DNA from: an uncultured Pseudomonas sp.
GTDB lineage: Bacteria; Pseudomonadota; Gammaproteobacteria; Pseudomonadales; Pseudomonadaceae
Assembly (NCBI RefSeq): GCF_913777995.1
Contig: NZ_CAJYVE010000031.1
Span: 78,257 to 142,256 of the forward strand
Reading direction: 5' to 3'
Length of the DNA stretch: 64,000 bases
The notes under the pieces were generated by a model, which was not told the DNA's origin, did not search any database, and saw only the letters and a program-made list of their open reading frames with translations. The first letter of the stretch is position 1. Every line of letters starts with the position of its first letter. Of this stretch, positions 49,422 to 57,633 are shown in pieces. The position numbers and the translations under genes were made by a program.

Positions 49422-49646
49422 CGTCGAGTCCTCCATGGCTATCGGCGCGTCCAGCCTAGATTCGAACAGGGGCGTCGGCGAGCGTGTTTTCTTGGCTGGA
49501 TGTGACGTCGTAGCAATACTGACTCGTACGATTGTTAGCTTTGTGCTGCAAGCATCTGTTCTTGCCCGAATTTTCACACGTGCTATCCGGTCAAAGCGGT
49601 GTATCATTGCGCCCGTCAGCCCCGCCGGGGCTTGTGGAATACCACC

Positions 49647-49706
49647 ATGGACTTACCCAGTAGTTACTTGACACCCGTTTTCAGCAATCTAGCTCTACCT
49701 GATTGA
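49647..49706 (+). CDS. Possible 19-aa leader peptide before mgtE
   Basis: ATG GAC TTA then on to TGA: MDLPSSYLTPVFSNLALPD. It uses TTA once and CTA twice, codons that are very rare in this G+C-rich genome, plus three Pro codons. Only a weak GTGGA lies upstream. It ends 39 bp before mgtE, just ahead of a hairpin that covers the mgtE ribosome binding site region. Magnesium transporter genes in enterics have Pro-rich leader peptides (mgtL), but homology is not claimed. Confidence 0.3.
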   Translation: MDLPSSYLTPVFSNLALPD

Positions 49707-49708
49707 TC

Positions 49709-49733
49709 TCCCGGCGTGCTCCGCTGCTGGGAG
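49709..49733 (+). promoter_or_regulatory. Hairpin at the mgtE ribosome binding site
   Basis: CTCCCGGC pairs with GCTGGGAG (8 bp, one G-T) immediately 5' of the GTGGAG ribosome binding site and about 12 bases before ATG 49746. It could mask or expose translation initiation. Confidence 0.4.
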
Positions 49734-49745
49734 TGGAGTTCGCCT

Positions 49746-51188
49746 ATGACCGAAAGAGAAGTAAAGAAAACGCAGGAAAGCCTGCAGGACCGCCTGGCCC
49801 AGGTCGTTGACCTGCTGCATCGCCAGCGCCTGGTCGAAGACCTGACCCACCGCCAGGAGGGCCAGCACCAGGATCGTGTGGAAAACCTGGTTCACCGGCA
49901 GAACCTGGTCGAGCTGCAGCGCAAGCTCGATGACCTGCACTCCGCCGACGTCGCCTATATTCTCGAAGCCCTGCCGCTGGAAGACCGTCTGACCGTCTGG
50001 CAGCTGGTCAAGGCCGAGCGCGATGGCGATATTCTCCTGGAAGTATCCGACGCGGTCCGGGAAACCCTGATCGCCGACATGGATGACCACGAGCTGCTGG
50101 CGGCGGCCAAGGAAATGGACGCCGACGAACTGGCGGACCTGGCCCCCGAGCTGCCTCGCGACGTCGTCCATGAGCTCATGGAAGCCCTGGACGTCCAGCA
50201 ACGCGAGCGTGTGCGCTCGGCATTGTCCTATGACGAGGAACAGGTCGGCGCCCTGATGGACTTCCAGATGGTCACCATCCGTGAGGATGTGAGCCTGGAA
50301 GTGGTCTTGCGTTACCTGCGTCGCCTCAAGGAACTGCCCAGCCATACCGACAAGCTGTTCGTGGTCGACCATGATGGCGTGCTCAAAGGCGTGCTGCCGA
50401 TCAAGCGCCTGCTGGTCAACGACCCCGACAAGCAGGTGGCCGAGGTCATGGCCGATGATCCGGTGACGTTCCATCCCGAAGAGGACGCCTACGATGCGGC
50501 CCAGGCGTTCGAGCGTTACGACCTGATTTCCTCGCCTGTCGTCGACAAGAACGGCAAGCTCATCGGCCGTCTTACCATCGACGAGATGGTCGACCTGATT
50601 CGTGAAGAAAGCGAAAGCGAAGTGCGCAGCATGGCCGGTCTGCGTGAGGACGAAGATATCTTCGCCTCGGTGTGGCGCTCACTGCGTAACCGTTGGTCCT
50701 GGCTGGCGATCAACCTGATCACCGCCTTCCTGGCTTCGCGGGTGATCGGCCTGTTCGAAGGCTCCATCGAAAAGCTGGTGGCGCTGGCGGCCTTGATGCC
50801 TATCGTGGCGGGCATAGGTGGCAACTCGGGCAACCAGACCATCACCATGATTGTCCGGGCCATGGCCCTGGACCAGGTCAACACGGGGAATACCGCGCGG
50901 CTGTTGCGCAAGGAACTGGTCGTGGCGCTGCTCAATGGCCTGATCTGGGGCGGAGTGATCGGCGCCGTGGCCTATGTGCTGTACGACAGTTGGTCGCTGG
51001 GCGTGGTGATGACCGCGGCGATGACCCTCAATCTACTGCTGGCGGCCTTCATGGGCGTCATCATCCCCATGGGGCTGGCGCGGGTTGGCAAGGATCCGGC
51101 CATGGGGGCCAGCGTGATGATCACGGCGATGACCGACAGCGGCGGCTTTTTCATCTTCCTTGGATTGGCCACTGTCTTCCTGCTTTGA
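49746..51188 (+). CDS. mgtE: Magnesium transporter MgtE
   Basis: 480-aa Mg2+ channel/transporter: N-terminal superhelical domain (residues about 25-150), tandem CBS domains (about 155-275), and a C-terminal five-helix membrane domain with AGIGGNSGNQTITMIVR, the signature that lines the pore. Gating by cytoplasmic Mg2+ through the N and CBS domains is known for the family. ATG 49746 (MTEREVKKTQ) has GGAG 8 bases before it. A strong terminator follows. Confidence 0.94.
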   Translation: MTEREVKKTQESLQDRLAQVVDLLHRQRLVEDLTHRQEGQHQDRVENLVHRQNLVELQRKLDDLHSADVAYILEALPLEDRLTVWQLVKAERDGDILLEVSDAVRETLIADMDDHELLAAAKEMDADELADLAPELPRDVVHELMEALDVQQRERVRSALSYDEEQVGALMDFQMVTIREDVSLEVVLRYLRRLKELPSHTDKLFVVDHDGVLKGVLPIKRLLVNDPDKQVAEVMADDPVTFHPEEDAYDAAQAFERYDLISSPVVDKNGKLIGRLTIDEMVDLIREESESEVRSMAGLREDEDIFASVWRSLRNRWSWLAINLITAFLASRVIGLFEGSIEKLVALAALMPIVAGIGGNSGNQTITMIVRAMALDQVNTGNTARLLRKELVVALLNGLIWGGVIGAVAYVLYDSWSLGVVMTAAMTLNLLLAAFMGVIIPMGLARVGKDPAMGASVMITAMTDSGGFFIFLGLATVFLL

Positions 51189-51207
51189 CGTGCTGATCGG
51201 TCGACAT

Positions 51208-51237
51208 AAAAAAACCGCCTTAACTGGCGGTTTTTTA
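51208..51237 (+). terminator. Rho-independent terminator of mgtE
   Basis: AAAAAACCGCC / GGCGGTTTTTT with a TTAACT loop, 20 bp after the mgtE stop; symmetrical, so it can serve both strands. Confidence 0.92.
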
Positions 51238-51321
51238 TTAACGCTGCTTCTTACAACAATAAAAGAAAAGGACTACAAGAAAAAAGCCAGCACTAGGCTG
51301 GCTCCAGGTACTGCTTGCCGC

Positions 51322-51648
51322 TTACGACTCTTCGGCCGCAAGTTCGGTATCGTGAGCGATCAACGATACCAGGGCGTTCTGTTGACGATGGGAAAGTTGA
51401 CGGAAACGTTGAAGCAGCTCGCGCTCATTCAGGGTCAGCTCAGGGCTGTCGATGCGCACCGCCGGCTCATCGCCGAAGGCCGCTTCCTGCAGCAGACTCT
51501 GTTCAAGCCGCGCGATGATTTCCGAGTTCATGCTGCGGTGGTGGTTTTTAGCTACCTCTTGGACACGGTTACGCATGCCATCAGGTAGGCGGACGACGAA
51601 CTTGTCAGCCGTACGGCTGGAATAAGTAGCCTGTTTCATAGGGCTCAT
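51322..51648 (-). CDS. amrZ: Ribbon-helix-helix regulator AmrZ
   Basis: 108-aa Arc-type DNA-binding protein: a flexible start, the beta strand [20 protein letters not shown] and helices [20 protein letters not shown], then a C-terminal oligomerisation segment ([26 protein letters not shown]). AmrZ activates alginate genes and represses flagellar and c-di-GMP genes in Pseudomonas. It probably starts at 51648 ([11 protein letters not shown]). No good ribosome binding site is seen. An AlgU-like promoter lies 60 bp upstream. Confidence 0.95.
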   Translation of the reverse strand: MSPMKQATYSSRTADKFVVRLPDGMRNRVQEVAKNHHRSMNSEIIARLEQSLLQEAAFGDEPAVRIDSPELTLNERELLQRFRQLSHRQQNALVSLIAHDTELAAEES

Positions 51649-52080
51649 ATATTTAACCGGTTAGTTCAGGGAAAGCGGTTCTAGCAAGTGGCCGCAAGTT
51701 GTCTTTGTGTGACAGCACTTTTGGCTAAATGTTCAACCGCGCTATCAAGGGGTCAGCATCATGCCCCAAGACGCCGGATCTTTGGCGCCAAATCTGTGAC
51801 AAATATTGACTCAGATAAAGGCGTATGGCCAGCACCAATTATCAGAATTGCGAAGGAATTTGCATAGGACCGATTCCATGCTCCGACAGGATGCCGATCG
51901 CCTGACTGCTTTTTGCCATCATGGCTATCTGTATTCAGAGCGTAGAAGGTTACGGCGTGGAATACGAACCTGCTCCGACAAACGTACGCAGCAAGCGGGG
52001 GGAGGGGGGCGTCAGCGACGGCTACCGGCAGATGCCTGCACGCCGTACGACCGCCGACTGATGGGGTGAGTCGTCTGGGT
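51649..52080. other. Intergenic region upstream of amrZ
   Basis: About 430 bp. The left part holds the possible AlgU promoter. An 87-codon plus-strand frame at 51806-52069 has Arg-rich, low-quality composition and no ribosome binding site, so I do not call it. No other structure is convincing. Confidence 0.45.
51708..51734 (-). promoter_or_regulatory. Possible AlgU (sigma-22) promoter of amrZ
   Basis: Minus strand: GAACAT, 16-bp spacer, TCACA, near the AlgU consensus GAACTT-N16/17-TCTGA. P. aeruginosa amrZ is AlgU-dependent, which supports the idea, though the match is imperfect. Confidence 0.4.
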
Positions 52081-52266
52081 CTAGCGCAGAACAGGATCGA
52101 ACTTGATGCGCCGGCCCACGACCAGCGCGCCGACGAACAGGCTGGCGAATACGCCGACGGCTATCTTGGCCAGCAGATTGCCTTCTACGGCCTGAGCGGG
52201 CAGCAGCAGACCGACGGCAATCGACATCACGGTAAGGATCAGGAATGACAGTGCGGATTTGGACAT
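52081..52266 (-). CDS. Small two-helix membrane protein
   Basis: 61-aa protein from ATG 52266 (MSKSALSFLILTVMSIAVGL) with two hydrophobic segments (about residues 5-24 and 30-50) and a short basic end RRIKFDPVLR. GAGAG lies about 9 bases upstream. No family recognised. It follows the 77-aa gene on the same strand by 37 bp. Confidence 0.75.
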   Translation of the reverse strand: MSKSALSFLILTVMSIAVGLLLPAQAVEGNLLAKIAVGVFASLFVGALVVGRRIKFDPVLR

Positions 52267-52303
52267 GGCGACTCTCTCGTTGATCAAGGTTCTACGAGGC
52301 GTT

Positions 52304-52537
52304 TCAGAATACCCAGCGTTGTGTCGCACTGCCGGTCGCCTGGGGCATCTGTTGCGCGTCATTGGTCAGCATAGCCGGGTTGGCAGGTCTTTCCGCCATG
52401 ATCGCCAGTTGAGGAACCTGGTGCACACCGGTCTGCACCTGAACCTGTTGCACGGGCTGAGCGGGACTTTGCAGAAAATGAAAGGCCACCAGAGCAACCA
52501 GGGTCGCGGCGTTCAGTGTGGTGAGGATCATGTTCAT
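52304..52537 (-). CDS. Small membrane-anchored hypothetical protein
   Basis: 77-aa protein from ATG 52537 (MNMILTTLNAATLVALVAFH) with one N-terminal helix and a Gln/Val-rich exposed part (QSPAQPVQQVQVQTGVHQVP, ending QRWVF). CAGGGA lies 7 bases upstream. A possible promoter on this strand is TTGATT, 17 bp, TATGTC near 52580-52612. Function unknown. Confidence 0.7.
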   Translation of the reverse strand: MNMILTTLNAATLVALVAFHFLQSPAQPVQQVQVQTGVHQVPQLAIMAERPANPAMLTNDAQQMPQATGSATQRWVF

Positions 52538-52818
52538 TTTCTTGTCCCTGCCCGGAAATGAGAAAGAAAGGGTGTATTGGCAGATAGACATATTGCAGTC
52601 TGCATGCCAAATCAAAATCCATAAAAAAACCTTTGAAATCAACAGCTTGAATTGTTTCAGCGGCAGGTGGCTCATGCGTTTTGCAATAATGGCCTTTTGC
52701 TGAATTGCAATTTGCACGATCCCTGATGGAACCAAAGCGAAATGCATGGGTCAGGTTCCGGCCGCTGGCCTTGCATCGCGCGGGGAAAGAGCCTACGCCT
52801 CAGGCAGGCCTGAACCTT
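52538..52818. other. Intergenic region before tRNA-Arg (CCT)
   Basis: About 280 bp, A+T-rich at 52560-52640, probably the promoter zone of the minus-strand small gene. No gene is seen. Confidence 0.4.
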
Positions 52819-52846
52819 TTGCTAAATGCTTGTTTTTGCGTAGAAT
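52819..52846 (+). promoter_or_regulatory. Promoter of tRNA-Arg (CCT)
   Basis: TTGCTA, 16-bp spacer, TAGAAT; 41 bp before the tRNA. Confidence 0.6.
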
Positions 52847-52887
52847 GCCCAGCACCTGATGCCTCGCATCGGGCCTTCTTGCGTTGC

Positions 52888-52959
52888 GTCCTCTTAGTTC
52901 AATGGATAGAACGAGCCCCTCCTAAGGGCTAGATGCAGGTTCGATTCCTGCAGGGGACA
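52888..52959 (+). tRNA. tRNA-Arg (CCT)
   Basis: 72 nt; acceptor GTCCTCT / AGGGGAC (with a T-G pair), D-arm GTTC..GAAC, anticodon CCT in loop CTCCTAA, T-loop GTTCGATTC. The gene ends at discriminator A followed by CAT, so the CCA end is not encoded, unlike the other six tRNAs here. Reads AGG. Confidence 0.93.
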
Positions 52960-53151
52960 CATCCTCTCTTCCTGACCCGCCCTTCAGGTTTCCCAAGGCC
53001 GTTGCCTTGGCTCATCGACCTTCCTGCGTATCGACCTTCCTGTAGGCCAGCCCTGCCGTTCATGCGTCGACCGCCTGGCTGATTCACGGAACGATTTGCG
53101 CGGCGTTTTTTCCACTGCATGCAGGCCAATGACTGGCCACGGAGAATAGCC

Positions 53152-53421
53152 ATGATGTCGCAACTTGAATTACGCCAGATCATTGAATCCGGCTTTCTGC
53201 CTACCCGTTGCGTATGCAGCATCGGTGTCAATCACCTGATGACGATCAGCCTTTACCACCCCGAGCGCGTGCAACCGGCGTTCGTGGCCCATAACCTGAA
53301 TGCGGCCGAGTTGACGACCTCCCGCGCCATCTCCAGCCTGGTGCACGAACTCAGGCAGGAATATTCGCGACAGGCCAAAAACATCATGGAGGAGCGTCAT
53401 CAGCGCCAGGTGTCTGCCTGA
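53152..53421 (+). CDS. DUF1652 domain protein
   Basis: 89-aa protein starting with ATG 53152 (MMSQLELRQIIESGFLPTRC), the conserved opening of the Pseudomonas DUF1652 family, then CSIGVNHLMTISLYHPERVQP and a helical basic tail. GGAG lies 8 bases upstream. Cytoplasmic; function unknown. It is 192 bp past the tRNA and convergent with the LysR gene. Confidence 0.85.
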   Translation: MMSQLELRQIIESGFLPTRCVCSIGVNHLMTISLYHPERVQPAFVAHNLNAAELTTSRAISSLVHELRQEYSRQAKNIMEERHQRQVSA

Positions 53422-53462
53422 CTTCAAGCGCGTGGTCCCGGCTGCCGGTCGGGACCGCAGAT

Positions 53463-54437
53463 TCAAAAGCGTTCGCCCAGCTCGGTGGTCAGCAGCATGT
53501 GTTCGAAGCGCTCTAGGAAGAGGGCTTCGGCCTGGGTATGTTTCTGCTCCCGATTCCACAACAGATAGACATTCACATCGCTGACGCCATCCCCCGGCGG
53601 CAGGCGCCACATCTTGCCGGCCTGCACATCGGCCGCGACGATGTGCTCGGGCAGGCAGCCAATGCCGAACCCGCAATCCACCAGGCGCAGAATTTCGTCC
53701 AGGCTGGCCGATGAGGCCACGATCCGCCCGGTAAAGCCCTGCTGGTCGCGAAACACGGTCAGCGGCGACAGATTCCCGCCCAACTGGTCGCTGGTGAAAC
53801 TCACGAAGTTCTCGCTTTGCAGGTCTGCCAGATTGAGGTGCTTGCGACCGAACAGCCGGTGTCTGCGACCGCAGAAGAAGGCGTAGCGCTGTTGCAGCAC
53901 CAACCGCTGTTCCAGGCGCGGCTGCGGCGTACGGCACAGGCTCAGGCCGAACGAGGCGGTTTTCTGCAGCAGTGCGCTGATCACGTCCGAGCTGCGCAGC
54001 ACGTCCACTTCCAGTTCGACCTGGGGATAGTCCTGATGGAAGCGGGCTAGGAAGTCGTCGTAGCAGCGTGACTGAATACGGCTGATGCTCAGCAGATGCA
54101 CCCTGCCAGTCACCGTCTCGGCGGGCTCTTCCAGGGCCGGGCCCAGGCGTGACACCGTGCCGTAAAGCTCGGCAGCGATCTGCAGGACCTCCTGGCCAGC
54201 ACTCGACAGGCTGATACGTGGACCACGGCGGATCACCAGCGACACCTGCAACTGTTCTTCAAGCCTTTTCAGCGCCTGGCTGATGGCCGGCTGGCTCAAG
54301 TGAAGGCGCGCGGCCGCGCGGCTCAGGCTGCCTTCCTGGCCGATCACTAAGAAAGTGCGTAGCAGGTTCCAGTCCAGGCGGTCGTTGAGAAAACGCCGAG
54401 CTTCGGGGGAGCGCAGGCCAGAGGAGGGAACGGTCAT
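53463..54437 (-). CDS. LysR-family transcriptional regulator
   Basis: 324-aa LysR protein: N-terminal helix-turn-helix (LLRTFLVIGQEGSLSRAAARLHLSQPAISQALKRLEEQL in parts: SLSRAAARLHLSQPAISQA, about residues 25-85) and a periplasmic-binding-like effector domain. It is divergent from the MHS transporter operon at 54595-58653 and most likely controls it in response to the pathway substrate, which is unknown. Confidence 0.9.
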   Translation of the reverse strand: MTVPSSGLRSPEARRFLNDRLDWNLLRTFLVIGQEGSLSRAAARLHLSQPAISQALKRLEEQLQVSLVIRRGPRISLSSAGQEVLQIAAELYGTVSRLGPALEEPAETVTGRVHLLSISRIQSRCYDDFLARFHQDYPQVELEVDVLRSSDVISALLQKTASFGLSLCRTPQPRLEQRLVLQQRYAFFCGRRHRLFGRKHLNLADLQSENFVSFTSDQLGGNLSPLTVFRDQQGFTGRIVASSASLDEILRLVDCGFGIGCLPEHIVAADVQAGKMWRLPPGDGVSDVNVYLLWNREQKHTQAEALFLERFEHMLLTTELGERF

Positions 54438-54594
54438 TATTGTCGCTGCTTATACTGAACTATTCGGATTAGAAGCTTTGCCTAGCATAGGCATTGGCGC
54501 ATGATCCAGCAACGCACCGTCAGAGTGCCCATGCCTTGCCGCACCACCGCTTTTTCTCCTGCCTATAACAACGACCCTTCAGGAGCCTGCGAAG

Positions 54595-55902
54595 ATGAGC
54601 CAGACCTCAACGCCCAGACGCGCCGCCGCAGCTGCCTTTATCGGCACCACCATCGAGTTCTACGACTTTTATATCTACGCCTTCGCGGCCGCACTGGTGC
54701 TCGGGCAACTGTTCTTTCCCAGCGACAACCCGACGCTCAGCACCATGGCCGCGTTCGGCAGCTTTGCCGTGGGGTTCATCGCCCGCCCGTTTGCCGGCAT
54801 GGTGTTCGGCCATCTGGGCGACCGCCTGGGACGCAAGAAGATGCTGCTGTTCACCATGGCGCTGATGGGCCTGGCGACGACGTGCATCGGTTTGTTGCCA
54901 ACCTATGCCCAGGCCGGGATCTGGGGGCCGGCGGGGCTGGTGCTGCTGCGCCTGCTGCAGGGCATTTCGGTCGGTGGCGAGTGGGGCGGTGCGGTGTTGA
55001 TGGCCAGCGAGCACGCGCCCAAGGGGCGCAAGGTGTTCTTCGCTTCATTCGCCCAGTGGGGCAGTCCGGCCGGTCTGCTGCTGGCGCTGATCGCCTTTCG
55101 CGTGATCAGTGAGATGGACCAGGAAGCGTTGCTCAGCTGGGGCTGGCGCATTCCGTTTCTGCTCAGTGGGGTGTTGATGATGGTCGGCCTGGCCATTCGC
55201 TTCGGCGTGCCGGAGTCGCCGGAGTTCACCGAGGTGCGTGAGCGTGACAAGACGGCGCGCTTTCCGGTAATGGAGGTGCTGCGTGGCTACTGGAAGCAGA
55301 TCCTGTTTGCGGCGTCGGCGGTCACCATCGGTTCGGCGGGGTTCTTCTTCACCAACACCTTCATGATTACCTACGTGACCCAGTACATGGGTATCGCCAA
55401 GACCACCATCCTCGATTGCCTGTTCGTTGTCACGGTCCTGCAATTCATCTCGCAGCCCTGCTCGGCGCTGCTCTCCGAGCGGGTCGGCGAAGGGCGTTTC
55501 CTGAAGTGGGTGGCGGCGCTGTGCATACTGGCGCCTTATCCGATGTTCCTGCTGGTGCAAACCGGCAATCTGGTCTACATGACCGCCGGTATCGCCCTGG
55601 CCGTCGTGCTGCTGGCGGCCCTCTACGCCGTGATCGCCGGCTACATGGCCGAAGCCTTTCCGGCCCAGGTGCGCTATTCCGGCATTTCCATCGCCTACCA
55701 GCTCGGCAGCGCCGTGACCGGGGGCACCACGCCCATGCTTGGCACCTTCATCGCCGGTCAGTACACCGGCCAGTGGTGGCCATTGGCGATTTTCTTCAGC
55801 GTCCTGGCGCTGATGTCGCTGGTTGGCGTGCTCGGCCTGTCCCACCTGCGCGGCGCCGCTGCACCGCGTGTTGCCCTGTCTACCTCCGAAGGAGCTGCCT
55901 GA
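54595..55902 (+). CDS. MHS-family MFS transporter (metabolite:H+ symporter)
   Basis: 435-aa 12-helix MFS protein of the metabolite:H+ symporter group: FIGTTIEFYDFYIYAFAAAL, the loop GHLGDRLGRKKMLLFTM, RLLQGISVGGEWGGAVLM. Relatives carry shikimate, alpha-ketoglutarate, citrate or proline/betaine. CAGGAG lies about 10 bases before the ATG. Its stop overlaps the aldolase start by 1 bp, so it heads an operon. The substrate is probably an organic acid, given the downstream enzymes. Confidence 0.9.
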   Translation: MSQTSTPRRAAAAAFIGTTIEFYDFYIYAFAAALVLGQLFFPSDNPTLSTMAAFGSFAVGFIARPFAGMVFGHLGDRLGRKKMLLFTMALMGLATTCIGLLPTYAQAGIWGPAGLVLLRLLQGISVGGEWGGAVLMASEHAPKGRKVFFASFAQWGSPAGLLLALIAFRVISEMDQEALLSWGWRIPFLLSGVLMMVGLAIRFGVPESPEFTEVRERDKTARFPVMEVLRGYWKQILFAASAVTIGSAGFFFTNTFMITYVTQYMGIAKTTILDCLFVVTVLQFISQPCSALLSERVGEGRFLKWVAALCILAPYPMFLLVQTGNLVYMTAGIALAVVLLAALYAVIAGYMAEAFPAQVRYSGISIAYQLGSAVTGGTTPMLGTFIAGQYTGQWWPLAIFFSVLALMSLVGVLGLSHLRGAAAPRVALSTSEGAA

Positions 55903-56657
55903 TGACCCGGCCTACCGCCATGCCCGAAGCCGAATGGCAGGCTCGCTGCGACCTCGCGGCGCTGTACCGGCTGATTGCCTATTACCGCATGACTGACCTG
56001 ATCGACACCCATATCACCCTGCGCATACCGGGGCCGGAAGGGCATTTTCTGATCAATCGCTATGGCGTGGCCTTCGAGAAAATGCGCGCCAGCGACCTGG
56101 TACGCATCGACCTGAACGGCCAGGTGGTCGAGGCCGACTACAACCATGGGCCGGTGAATGCCGCCGGTTTCGTCATCCACTCGGCGATTCACGCGGCACG
56201 CCCCGACCTGCACTGCATCATCCACACCCATACCGCTGCCGGCATGGCGGTGGCGGCGCAGCGCGACGGCCTGCTGCCGCTGACCCAGCACGCGCTCAAG
56301 TTCTACGGCCGACTGGCTTATCACACCTATGAAGGCATCGCTCTGTCGCTGGATGAACGCGAGCGTCTGGTCGCCGATCTGGGCCGCTACAAGGCGATGA
56401 TCCTGCGCAACCATGGCTTGCTCGCCGCCGGTGGCAGCGTGGCCGAAGCCTTCCACGAGATCTACTTCCTGGAGCGCGCCTGCCAGGCGCAGATCCAGGC
56501 CATGTCGGCCGGTGTGGCGCTGAACTTCCCGAGTGAAGAGGTGTGCCGACACACCGCCGAGCAGTTCGGCCGTGATGGCATCGACGGCATCATCGACCTG
56601 GCCTGGCGCGCGGCGCTGAGCCTGATCGAAGAACAACGCATGCAGTGGTGCAGCTGA
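55902..56657 (+). CDS. Class II aldolase/adducin family protein
   Basis: 251-aa zinc enzyme of the class II aldolase/adducin fold: DTHITLRIPGPEGHFLINR, HSAIHAARPDLHCIIHTHTA (zinc-binding HTH) and LRNHGLLAAGGSVAEAFHEIYFLERACQ (third His and catalytic region). Relatives cleave or decarboxylate sugar phosphates and acids. GGAG is about 8 bases before ATG 55902. The substrate cannot be named. Confidence 0.87.
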   Translation: MTRPTAMPEAEWQARCDLAALYRLIAYYRMTDLIDTHITLRIPGPEGHFLINRYGVAFEKMRASDLVRIDLNGQVVEADYNHGPVNAAGFVIHSAIHAARPDLHCIIHTHTAAGMAVAAQRDGLLPLTQHALKFYGRLAYHTYEGIALSLDERERLVADLGRYKAMILRNHGLLAAGGSVAEAFHEIYFLERACQAQIQAMSAGVALNFPSEEVCRHTAEQFGRDGIDGIIDLAWRAALSLIEEQRMQWCS

Positions 56658-56659
56658 CC

Positions 56660-57592
56660 ATGACGGCCATCGTATTGCTTTGCCAGGACCCGGCACTCAG
56701 CGATTGGCTGGCCGGCCTGTTCGCCCGTCACGCCCCGCACTTGCAGGTGTTGCGTGCGCATGAGCCGCAGGCGCGCCAGGCGCAGGTAGCGGTGTGCTGG
56801 TTCCCGCCGGCCGGCAGCCTGGCCGAGCTGCCGAATCTGCGCCTGATCCATTCGATTGGCGCAGGCGTCGATCACCTGGCCCAGGACCCGTCCCGCGATC
56901 CGCAGGTGCCGGTATGCCGGGTCGTCGATCCGGACCATATCCAGGGCATGAGCGAGTACGTGCACTGGGGCGTGCTGCATTTCCATCGTGGTTTCGATCA
57001 GGTGCTGGCCGGGCGCGTCGACCAGCGCTGGCAGCGCCCGGTACAGCGCCAGGCACGGGATTATCGCGTGGGTGTCATGGGCCTGGGCGCCATTGGCGCT
57101 CCGGTCGCGCAGCGCCTGGCGACGGCAGGCTATGCGGTACGCGGTTGGGCCCGTGCGCCCCGGCACATCGACGGGGTGCAGAGCTTCGCCGGTAGCGAAG
57201 GGCGGGCGGCGTTTCTCGATGGGCTCGACCTGCTGGTCAACCTGCTGCCGCTTACCTCAGCGACCCATGGCCTGCTCGACCGGCAGGTCTTTGCCTGCCT
57301 GGCGCCTGGCGCGGCACTGATCAACGCCGGGCGAGGCCAGCACGTCAATGAAGCCGACCTGCAGGCCGCGCTGGCCACTGGGCAGCTGCGCGGAGCCTTG
57401 CTGGATGTCTTCGAGCGTGAGCCGCTGCCCGCCGATGCAGCGCTGTGGCACACGCCGGGTGTGTGGGTAACACCGCACATGGCTTCGGCGGCTTCCGATG
57501 CCTGCATCGCCAGCCAGGTGGCCGCCAACGTCGGGCGGCTGGAAGCCGGGCTGGCACTGAACAACCGGGTCGATCCCGAACTGGGTTACTGA
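56660..57592 (+). CDS. GhrA-like D-2-hydroxyacid dehydrogenase
   Basis: 310-aa NAD(P)-dependent 2-hydroxyacid dehydrogenase close to glyoxylate/hydroxypyruvate reductase A: IHSIGAGVDHL, Rossmann loop GVMGLGAIGAPVAQRL, catalytic Arg in INAGRGQHVNEADL, and catalytic His in WVTPHMASAAS. ATG 56660 comes 2 bp after the aldolase stop; a GTG at 56645 would overlap it. It probably reduces a keto acid made in this pathway, or oxidises a hydroxy acid. Confidence 0.88.
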   Translation: MTAIVLLCQDPALSDWLAGLFARHAPHLQVLRAHEPQARQAQVAVCWFPPAGSLAELPNLRLIHSIGAGVDHLAQDPSRDPQVPVCRVVDPDHIQGMSEYVHWGVLHFHRGFDQVLAGRVDQRWQRPVQRQARDYRVGVMGLGAIGAPVAQRLATAGYAVRGWARAPRHIDGVQSFAGSEGRAAFLDGLDLLVNLLPLTSATHGLLDRQVFACLAPGAALINAGRGQHVNEADLQAALATGQLRGALLDVFEREPLPADAALWHTPGVWVTPHMASAASDACIASQVAANVGRLEAGLALNNRVDPELGY

Positions 57593-57633
57593 ACGGCGGG
57601 CCACATGTGCCGCCCTGCAAGACGAGGTCATGC

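Larger units (their letters stand above)
49422..49745. other. Intergenic region and mgtE leader
   Basis: About 320 bp between divergent genes. The right half holds a mini-ORF (49647-49706), a small hairpin AGCCCC-GCC-GGGGCT at 49618-49632 and a hairpin at the mgtE ribosome binding site (see separate entries). I see no clear gene in the left half. Confidence 0.5.

Noticed and set aside
51806-52069. An 87-codon plus-strand frame between amrZ and the small membrane protein gene
   Set aside because: Arg-rich, uneven composition, no ribosome binding site and no recognisable motif.
52888-53151. A possible integration site of a mobile element at tRNA-Arg(CCT)
   Set aside because: No integrase gene and no repeated copy of the tRNA 3' end could be seen nearby in the window.
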